Shown: piece by piece, positions 42,004 to 47,795 of the stretch
How the letters are laid out: the number at the start of each line of letters is the position of its first letter
How positions within the stretch are numbered: the first letter of the stretch is position 1
Assembly (NCBI GenBank): GCA_015233395.1
Contig: JADFXV010000016.1
Span: 1-47,795 of the forward strand
DNA: 47,795 bases
From: Desulfovibrionaceae bacterium
GTDB lineage: Bacteria; Desulfobacterota; Desulfovibrionia; Desulfovibrionales; Desulfovibrionaceae
Direction: 5' to 3'
Program-made: the position numbers and the translations under genes
Notes under the pieces: model-generated
Databases searched by the model: none
Told to the model about the DNA's origin: nothing
What the model saw: only the letters and a program-made list of their open reading frames with translations

Positions 42004-42969
42004 ATGAAATACGCGCTGGTTTGCGGCGCCGGTGGCTTCATCGGTCACCATCTGGTCAACAGGCTCAAGACGGAAGGCTTTTTCGTGCGCGGCGTCGACC
42101 TGAAATATCCCGAGTTCGAAGCGACCCGGGCCGACGACTTCATGGTGGGCGACCTGCGCGATCCCCTGATCTGCCGCGAGGCGGTGGACCGCCGGTTCGA
42201 CGAGGTCTACCAGCTGGCCGCCGACATGGGCGGGGCGGGGTTCGTCTTCGTGGGCGTCAACGATGCGGCCATCATGCACAATTCGGCCCTGGTCAATCTG
42301 AACGTGCTCGAGGCCTGCCGCAAACGCAACGCCGGGCGCGTGTTCTACTCCTCCTCGGCCTGCGTCTATCCGGAATACAACCAGAAAGACCCCGACAACC
42401 CCAATTGCGCCGAGGACAGCACCTATCCCGCCGCCCCGGACAGCGACTACGGCTGGGAAAAACTGTTCAGCGAGCGGCTCTATCTGGCCTACCACCGCAA
42501 CCACGGCATGCAGACCAGGGTGGCCCGCTACCACAACATCTTCGGCCCGCTCGGCGCCTGGACCGGCGGCCGGGAAAAATCGCCCGCGGCCTTGTGCCGC
42601 AAAGTGGCCGAAACCAAGGACGGCGGCGAAATCGAAATCTGGGGCGACGGCAAGCAGACCCGTTCCTTCCTGTACGTCGACGAATGCCTGGAAGGCTCGA
42701 TCCGGCTCACCCGCTCGGACTTCACCGGCCCGGTCAACATCGGTTCCGAGGAAATGGTGACCATCAACCAGCTGGCGGGCTTGGCCATGGACATCGCCGG
42801 CAAGAAACTCTCGATCAAGCATATCCCCGGGCCGCTCGGCGTGCGCGGCCGCAATTCCGACAACCGGCTGATTCAGGACAAGCTCGGTTGGAAGCCCTCC
42901 TGGCCTCTGCGCCGCGGCCTGGAGAAGACCTACGCCTGGATCGAGGAGCAGTTGCGCGCCTCGCGATAA
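42004..42969 (+). CDS. NAD-dependent epimerase, GDP-mannose 3,5-epimerase-like
   Basis: 321 residues. Rossmann motif GAGGFIGHH at 8-16, catalytic YGWEK (Tyr149, Lys153), and a cysteine in SSACVYPEY (Cys120) matching the acid/base Cys of GDP-mannose 3,5-epimerase. Further strong likeness to the plant enzyme: LAADMGGAGF, YHNIFGPLGAWTGGREKSPA, IWGDGKQTRSFLYVDECLEG, NIGSEEMVTINQLA and PGPLGVRGRNSDN. It probably makes GDP-L-galactose or GDP-L-gulose for surface sugars. ATG 42004 follows GGGAGG. It lies 51 bases after the glycosyltransferase gene. A strong terminator follows. Confidence 0.88.
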   Translation: MKYALVCGAGGFIGHHLVNRLKTEGFFVRGVDLKYPEFEATRADDFMVGDLRDPLICREAVDRRFDEVYQLAADMGGAGFVFVGVNDAAIMHNSALVNLNVLEACRKRNAGRVFYSSSACVYPEYNQKDPDNPNCAEDSTYPAAPDSDYGWEKLFSERLYLAYHRNHGMQTRVARYHNIFGPLGAWTGGREKSPAALCRKVAETKDGGEIEIWGDGKQTRSFLYVDECLEGSIRLTRSDFTGPVNIGSEEMVTINQLAGLAMDIAGKKLSIKHIPGPLGVRGRNSDNRLIQDKLGWKPSWPLRRGLEKTYAWIEEQLRASR

Positions 42970-42994
42970 AATAGTTGAGGAATAACATCCTCCC

Positions 42995-43030
42995 GGGGGG
43001 CGCGCCTCGCGGCGCGCCCCCCCTTTTTTT
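42995..43030 (+). terminator. Rho-independent terminator after the polysaccharide gene pair
   Basis: A 12-bp perfect stem, GGGGGGCGCGCC / GGCGCGCCCCCC, with a TCGC loop, followed by seven T's (43024-43030). It ends the glycosyltransferase-epimerase transcript and separates it from the signalling operon. Confidence 0.92.
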
Positions 43031-43054
43031 CGCGCCTGCCCGGCGCGCAAGGCC

Positions 43055-43082
43055 TTGACGGACTGGCGAAACACGTTATATT
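43055..43082 (+). promoter_or_regulatory. Sigma-70 type promoter of the sensor kinase operon
   Basis: -35 TTGACG (43055-43060) and -10 TATATT (43077-43082), 16 bases apart. The start is expected near 43089, giving a leader of about 55 bases to the ATG at 43145. Confidence 0.65.
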
Positions 43083-43144
43083 GTGAAATAAATAACAAAC
43101 AAAAGCCGCTTTCGTTTCAGTATCTTTCCGGATAAGGAACAGGC

Positions 43145-46100
43145 ATGTCACAACGATGCGGCCATCCTCATCGACCTTGCCGCCTCGTGGGAGCCGGGCG
43201 CATCGCGGCGCTCGCTTGCCTGACGCTGGCCGCCGCCTGGCTGCTCACTGCCGGGCGCGCCCTGGCGGCCGAGTTCAAGATCGGCGCCCTGGCCAATCGC
43301 GACGACGCCATTTGCCGGGAGCAATGGGGGCCGACCGTCGACTACTTGCGAACCGCCCTGCCGGGCCATTCCTTCAGCCTCGTCCCCCTGCCCTTCGACC
43401 GGATCATCGCCGCCGTGGCCGCCTCGGAAGTCGATTTCATCATCCTCAACCCCTCGTTCTACATCGAGCTTGAAACGCGCTTCGGAACCACCCGCCTGGC
43501 CTCCTCGCGCAACAACATTCTGGGCAAGGAAACCTCCTCGTACGGCGGGGTCGTTTTTTTCAAGGCCGGCCGCAGCGACATCCAGCAACTTACGGACCTG
43601 CGCGGCAAACGGTTCGTGGCCGCCGACGCATATTCGCTCGGCGGCTGGCACGCCGCCTGGCTGGAGCTTCAGAAGGCCGGAATCAATCCGTTCAAGGATT
43701 TCGCCTCCATGCGTTTCAGCGGCAGCCACGACGCGGCGGTCCGGGCCGTGCTGGACGGCTTGGCCGACGCCGGCACGGTGCGCACGGACACGCTCGAGCG
43801 CATGCAGGCCGAAGGCAAAATCGACCTGAGCCTGCTGCGGACCCTGCCCTGTCCGGAGGCGGAGCCCGCGTGCGGCGTCTTCCCGTTCCTGCTGAGCACG
43901 CGCCTGTATCCGGAATGGCCCCTGGCCAAGCTCGCCCACGTCCCGGACGACGCGGCCAGGGAAGTGGCCGCCGCCCTGCTGACCATGCCCTTGCATCCGG
44001 CGCGGGAGGCCGGGGAGACCACCCGCGCCTGGAACGTTCCCGCGGGCTACGAACCGGTCCGCGACCTGCTGCGGGCGCTTCGCCTGCCGCCTTTTCAGGA
44101 CTACGGCAGGATCACCGTCGCCGACGTCTTCAGGAACTACTGGCCGATCATCGTCCTGATCGCGGTCAGCGGCGCCGGCGGCCTGCTCACGCTGATCGTG
44201 GTCAGCGTCTTAAACGTCAAGCTCAAGAAATCGCGCCAGGAGCTGCAGCGCGAACTCGACGCCCGGGCGGCGGCGGAAAAACGCATCCGCGAACGCGAGG
44301 CGCGTATCCGCTCCCTGCTCAACGCCACCACGGACTCGGTTTTTCTGCTCGACCGCGCGGGCGTGATCCTGGATTTGAACGAGGTCGCGGCCAAGCGGCG
44401 CAACCTCTCGCCGGCCGAACTCGCCGGCAAGATCCTTTACGACACCCTGCCCCCGCAAGCGGCGGACGCGCGGCGGGCGGCGGTCGAGGCCGTCCTGCGC
44501 ACCGGCGAAGCCGCCTTCGGCGAAGAGGAGCGCCATGGCCGGTTCTACAACCTGCGCATCTGGCCGATCTTCGACGACCACGGCGAGGTGGCCCAACTGG
44601 CCAGCTATTCGCGCGACGTGACCGACTACAAGCTGTCGGAGCAAAGCGCCCGGGAAAACGAGGAGAAATACCGCACCGTCGCCGATTTCACCTACGACTG
44701 GGAATACTGGCTCGGCCCCGACGGGCGTTACCGGTTCGTGTCCCCGGCCTGCAAGGAGATCACCGGGCACGAGGCGGCCGAATTTTTTGAGGACCCCGAG
44801 CTGTTGCACCGGCTGCTCCATCCCGAGGACCGGGGCAAGATGCTCGATCACCTCAAGCAGGCCATCGCCGGCGCGGGCCAGGAATGCGAGATGGACTTCC
44901 GCATCGTGAGGCCAGACGGCGAAATCCGCTGGATCGCCCACAAATGCCGCCCCATCCGCCGCGACGACGGCACCTTTCTCGGCCAGCGCGGCAGCAACCG
45001 CGACATCACCGCCCGCAAGCAGATCGAAGCGGAAGTCGCCGACCTCAAGAATCTGATGCAAAACATCTTCGACTCCATGCCCTCGATCCTGGTCGGAGTG
45101 GACGGCCAAGGACGGGTGACGCACTGGAACAGCCCGGCGGCCGCAGCCGCGGGCATGCCCTTTTCCCAGGCCAAAGACCGGCCCGTCGGCGACGTCCTGC
45201 CCTTGATCCGGGACGAATGCGTCAATATCGACGCGGCCATCCGGGACCTGCGCGTTTACAAAGTGACCAAGAGGATCATGAACGAGGGGAGCGAAGCGGC
45301 GCACCAGGAGATCACCATCTACCCCCTGGCCGGCGGCGGCGCCTCGGGCGCGGTCATCCGCATCGACGACGTCACCGAGCGCGCCCGGCTGGAAGAGATG
45401 ATGATCCAGAGCGAAAAGATGATGTCCATCGGCGGGCTGGCCGCGGGCATGGCCCACGAAATCAACAACCCGCTCGGCATCATCCTCCAGGCCGCCCAGA
45501 ACGCCATGCGCCGCATCTCGCCCGCGCTCGTCTCCAACCTGCAGACCGCAAGCGATTTGGGCGTCGACTTCGCCCATGTCACCGCCTATCTGGAGCGGCG
45601 CAAGATCACGGAGTACCTCGCCGACATCAACGAGGCCGGGCTTCGGGCCTCCAAGATCGTGCAGAGCATGCTCAATTTCAGCCGCCGCAGCCAGTCGCGG
45701 CGGGCGCTGCACGGCCTGGCCGCGCTTCTGGACAAGACCGTGGAGCTGGCCAGAAGCGACTACGACCTGAAAAAGAACTACGACATCAAAAAAATCAAGA
45801 TCGTCACCGACTACGATCCCGGCGACCCGAAAGGCTACTTCGTGGAAACCGAAATCGAGCAGGTCTTTTTGAACATCATCAAGAACGCGGCCCAGGCCAT
45901 GGCGGCCAAGACCTATCCGCCCCCCGAGGAGCCGACCGTGACCCTGCGCACGCGGCGCGACGGCGAACGCGTCCTGATCGACGTCGAAGACAACGGCCCG
46001 GGCATGGACGAGGCCACCGGCAAGCGCGTGCTGGAGCCATTCTTCACCACCAAGGCCACCGGCCGGGGCACGGGGCTCGGGCTCTCGGTGACCTATTTCA

Positions 46101-46207
46101 TCGTCACCAACAACTACGGCGGGGAAATCCATATCGCCTCCGAGCCCGGCCGCGGCGCCCGCTTCAGAGTCGTTTTGCCCCTCGGGAAGGCCGGCGATGC
46201 AATCTGA
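43145..46207 (+). CDS. Hybrid-input sensor histidine kinase: PhnD-like periplasmic domain, TM, three PAS domains
   Basis: 1020 residues. A signal/anchor segment (about 17-42) leads to a periplasmic phosphonate-binding-like domain (about 44-310; EFKIGALANRDD, VDFIILNPSFYIE, GKRFVAADAYSLGGW). TtrS-type sensors use this fold to bind small ligands. A membrane helix at about 333-356 follows, then a coiled linker and three PAS domains starting near 385, 500 and 635. The HisKA motif MAHEINNPLG places the phosphoacceptor at His771. The ATPase has NIIKNAAQAM (near 910), DNGPGMDEA and GTGLGLSV (near 976). It overlaps the next gene by 11 bases, so it is coupled to its receiver. The ligand is unknown. 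Confidence 0.9.
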   Translation: MSQRCGHPHRPCRLVGAGRIAALACLTLAAAWLLTAGRALAAEFKIGALANRDDAICREQWGPTVDYLRTALPGHSFSLVPLPFDRIIAAVAASEVDFIILNPSFYIELETRFGTTRLASSRNNILGKETSSYGGVVFFKAGRSDIQQLTDLRGKRFVAADAYSLGGWHAAWLELQKAGINPFKDFASMRFSGSHDAAVRAVLDGLADAGTVRTDTLERMQAEGKIDLSLLRTLPCPEAEPACGVFPFLLSTRLYPEWPLAKLAHVPDDAAREVAAALLTMPLHPAREAGETTRAWNVPAGYEPVRDLLRALRLPPFQDYGRITVADVFRNYWPIIVLIAVSGAGGLLTLIVVSVLNVKLKKSRQELQRELDARAAAEKRIREREARIRSLLNATTDSVFLLDRAGVILDLNEVAAKRRNLSPAELAGKILYDTLPPQAADARRAAVEAVLRTGEAAFGEEERHGRFYNLRIWPIFDDHGEVAQLASYSRDVTDYKLSEQSARENEEKYRTVADFTYDWEYWLGPDGRYRFVSPACKEITGHEAAEFFEDPELLHRLLHPEDRGKMLDHLKQAIAGAGQECEMDFRIVRPDGEIRWIAHKCRPIRRDDGTFLGQRGSNRDITARKQIEAEVADLKNLMQNIFDSMPSILVGVDGQGRVTHWNSPAAAAAGMPFSQAKDRPVGDVLPLIRDECVNIDAAIRDLRVYKVTKRIMNEGSEAAHQEITIYPLAGGGASGAVIRIDDVTERARLEEMMIQSEKMMSIGGLAAGMAHEINNPLGIILQAAQNAMRRISPALVSNLQTASDLGVDFAHVTAYLERRKITEYLADINEAGLRASKIVQSMLNFSRRSQSRRALHGLAALLDKTVELARSDYDLKKNYDIKKIKIVTDYDPGDPKGYFVETEIEQVFLNIIKNAAQAMAAKTYPPPEEPTVTLRTRRDGERVLIDVEDNGPGMDEATGKRVLEPFFTTKATGRGTGLGLSVTYFIVTNNYGGEIHIASEPGRGARFRVVLPLGKAGDAI

Positions 46208-46586
46208 CCGGCCCGTCATCCTGATCGTCGACGACGAGGAAAGAATCCGCGCCGGCCTGGCGGATTATTTCGAGGACGAGGGCTTTGCCGCGCTCACCGC
46301 CGGCAGCGCCGAAGAGGGCCTTTACGCCCTGGCCGGAAACCGCGTCGCGCTGTGCACCGTGGACATCCGCCTGCCCGGGGAATCGGGCAACCAGTTCATC
46401 GCGCGCGCGCACGCCGTAAACCCCGCCTTAAAATTCTTGATCTACACCGGCTCGGCCGATTACGAACTTCCGGAGGCGTTGCGGGCGATTTCCATGACCG
46501 ACGCCGACGTCTTTATCAAGCCGGTCGAAGACCTCGGCTTGCTCCTGGCGGCCGCAAACCGGCTGCTTGGCCGGGAAAAACCCTAA
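46197..46586 (+). CDS. Receiver-only response regulator
   Basis: 129 residues, a single receiver domain with no output domain. Acidic pocket in LIVDDEE, phosphoacceptor Asp56 in VDIRLPG, Thr84 in IYTGS and Lys108 in FIKP, so all key residues are present. It would act as a phosphate shuttle or sink, or through protein contacts. The ATG overlaps the kinase stop region by 11 bases, so the kinase is its probable phosphodonor. A second receiver protein follows after 39 bases. Confidence 0.92.
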   Translation: MQSDRPVILIVDDEERIRAGLADYFEDEGFAALTAGSAEEGLYALAGNRVALCTVDIRLPGESGNQFIARAHAVNPALKFLIYTGSADYELPEALRAISMTDADVFIKPVEDLGLLLAAANRLLGREKP

Positions 46587-46625
46587 GACCGGTCCGCGAG
46601 GCGGACTTTTTCACGGCATGAGACC

Positions 46626-47699
46626 ATGACGAACAAAACCATCCTGATCATCGACGACGAGCCGAAATTCAGGGCCAATCTGGCTGATTGGCTCGAAGAC
46701 ATGGGCTACGAAACCCTCCAGGCCGAGGGCGGCGAGGCGGGCTTGGAGCTTTTCCGGCAAAAACAACCGGACATGGTGCTCGCCGACCTCAACATGCCCG
46801 GGCTCGACGGCTTCGGCGTGGTCGAGGAGCTGACCCGCACATCCCCGGAAACGCCGATCCTGGTGATCTCCGGGGTGGGCGTGCTGGAGGAGGCCATCCG
46901 GGCCATCCGCCTGGGCGCCTGGGATTTTTTGACCAAGCCCCTCAAGGATTTGGAACTGCTCGAACACACCCTCGGGCGGGCCTTCGAGCGCTCCATGCTG
47001 CTTGGCATCGACCGGCTCTACCGCGAACATCTCGAAGAGGAAGTGGCCAAGCGCACGGACAAACTGCGCCAGTTGAACGACGCGCTGCATGCGCTCAACA
47101 CCGAAATCAGCGACACGCAGCGCGAACTGCTCTACACGCTCGGCGACGTGGTCGAAACCCGCTCCCACGAAACCGCCAACCACGTGCGCCGGGTGGCGAA
47201 GCTGTCGCATTTTCTGGCCGAACGCGTCGGCCTTGAGCCCGAGGAGGCCAAGCTCTTGCAACTGGCCTCGCCGATGCACGACGTGGGCAAGATCGGCATC
47301 CCGGACTCGATCCTGAACAAACCCTCCACGCTCACTCCGGAGGAATGCGAGATCATCAAGTCGCACACGGTCATCGGCCACGAGATCCTCAAGCACTCCG
47401 AACGCCCGCTCATGAAGACCGCGGCCATCGTGGCCAGGCAGCACCACGAGTTCTGGAACGGCGCGGGCTACCCGGACGGGCTTTCCCACGGCGACATCCA
47501 CATCTACGGCCGCATCACCAGCGTGGCCGACGTCTTCGACGCCCTGACCCACCCGCGCGTCTACCGCAAGGCCTGGGGACACGAACGGGCGGTGGAATAC
47601 CTGCAAAATCAGGCCGGAAAAATGTTCGATCCGGAACTGATCCGCATCTTCTTCGCCGACCTGCGCCAGGTCGAAGCCCTGATGGCTTCGCTGGGATAG
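46626..47699 (+). CDS. Response regulator with HD-GYP domain (c-di-GMP phosphodiesterase type)
   Basis: 357 residues. Receiver domain at 1-120 with phosphoacceptor Asp54 (LADLNMPG), Ser82 and Lys104 (FLTKPL). A helical linker (about 120-170) joins an HD-GYP domain with MHDVGKIGIPDSI (His218-Asp219), QHHEFWNGAGYPDGLS (HHE at 273-275, GYP at 281-283) and RITSVADVFDALTHPRVYRK. This is the RpfG layout: phosphorylation should control breakdown of cyclic di-GMP. The usual HHExxDG reads HHEFWNG, a mild variation. It is third in the kinase operon, which thus probably links an external ligand to cyclic di-GMP. Confidence 0.9.
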   Translation: MTNKTILIIDDEPKFRANLADWLEDMGYETLQAEGGEAGLELFRQKQPDMVLADLNMPGLDGFGVVEELTRTSPETPILVISGVGVLEEAIRAIRLGAWDFLTKPLKDLELLEHTLGRAFERSMLLGIDRLYREHLEEEVAKRTDKLRQLNDALHALNTEISDTQRELLYTLGDVVETRSHETANHVRRVAKLSHFLAERVGLEPEEAKLLQLASPMHDVGKIGIPDSILNKPSTLTPEECEIIKSHTVIGHEILKHSERPLMKTAAIVARQHHEFWNGAGYPDGLSHGDIHIYGRITSVADVFDALTHPRVYRKAWGHERAVEYLQNQAGKMFDPELIRIFFADLRQVEALMASLG

Positions 47700-47717
47700 C
47701 GATTGTCGCTGCGGGCC

Positions 47718-47795
47718 ATGGCCAGAATCTTCGCACTGCTGCTGGCGTCATGTTTCGCGCTGAGCCCCGCCCAAGCGCGCGCCGCGGGGGAGCCC
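47718..47795 (+). CDS. Exported protein, N-terminus only (runs off the window)
   Basis: Frame open to the window end from ATG 47718 (an in-frame TTG at 47703 is an alternative). The visible 26 residues are MARIFALLLASCFALSPAQA followed by RAAGEP: a signal peptide with likely cleavage after AQA. LLLASC could instead be read as a lipobox. It starts 18 bases after the HD-GYP gene in the same direction and may belong to the signalling operon. Function cannot be told. Confidence 0.6.
   Translation, partial: MARIFALLLASCFALSPAQARAAGEP

Noticed and set aside
42995-43030. GC palindrome after the epimerase considered as another dispersed repeat
   Set aside because: It has a classical terminator form with a T-run and shares no sequence with families A, B, D or E.

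Overview
This window is GC-rich bacterial chromosome with about 40 tightly packed genes. No rRNA, tRNA, CRISPR array or transposase was recognised. The gene complement fits a sulfate-reducing deltaproteobacterium of the Desulfovibrionaceae type: tandem flavoredoxin-like flavin reductases, a Sec-dependent SelD, CIRCE-controlled groESL, a recA-alaS pair, and large PAS-rich sensor kinases. This assignment is inferred from content and style; no alignment was run.

Left edge (1-1130): an AT-rich stretch unlike the rest, carrying one unrecognised gene with two C-terminal membrane segments. It looks acquired. From 1170 to 6923 a small exported protein faces a branched-chain amino acid type ABC uptake cluster: two near-identical binding proteins, LivH, LivM and LivG, but no LivF. 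Then come a cysteine-cluster protein, an unannotated 31-residue membrane peptide, class II fumarase and two flavin reductases (minus strand), an atypical histidine kinase, PgpA, AlaS and RecA.

Middle (17.2-26.3 kb): a stand-alone glycogen-binding-type domain protein, a copper P-type ATPase behind two small genes, a TPR-containing lytic transglycosylase, a TPR lipoprotein, and selD. The selD gene reads through an in-frame UGA (24634-24636) followed by a SECIS-like hairpin, so it encodes a selenocysteine enzyme. A conventional gene call would start it about 40 codons too late.

Right part: a tripartite RND efflux operon (outer-membrane lipoprotein, adaptor, pump); groES-groEL with promoter and CIRCE; a membrane-anchored unknown; an MFS exporter; a metallo-beta-lactamase-fold hydrolase; an exported isochorismatase-fold protein plus CreA; an EamA transporter; a WcaI-like glycosyltransferase with a GDP-mannose 3,5-epimerase-like enzyme (surface polysaccharide); and a signalling operon of a PhnD-domain/PAS sensor kinase, a receiver-only protein and a receiver-HD-GYP protein. 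A truncated exported protein begins at the right edge.

The most unusual structure outside genes is a set of dispersed intergenic palindromic repeats in at least four families. Several lie at convergent gene ends, one copy carries a nested double hairpin, two flank the TPR-lipoprotein/selD pair in inverted orientation, and two run into neighbouring genes and supply their C-termini.
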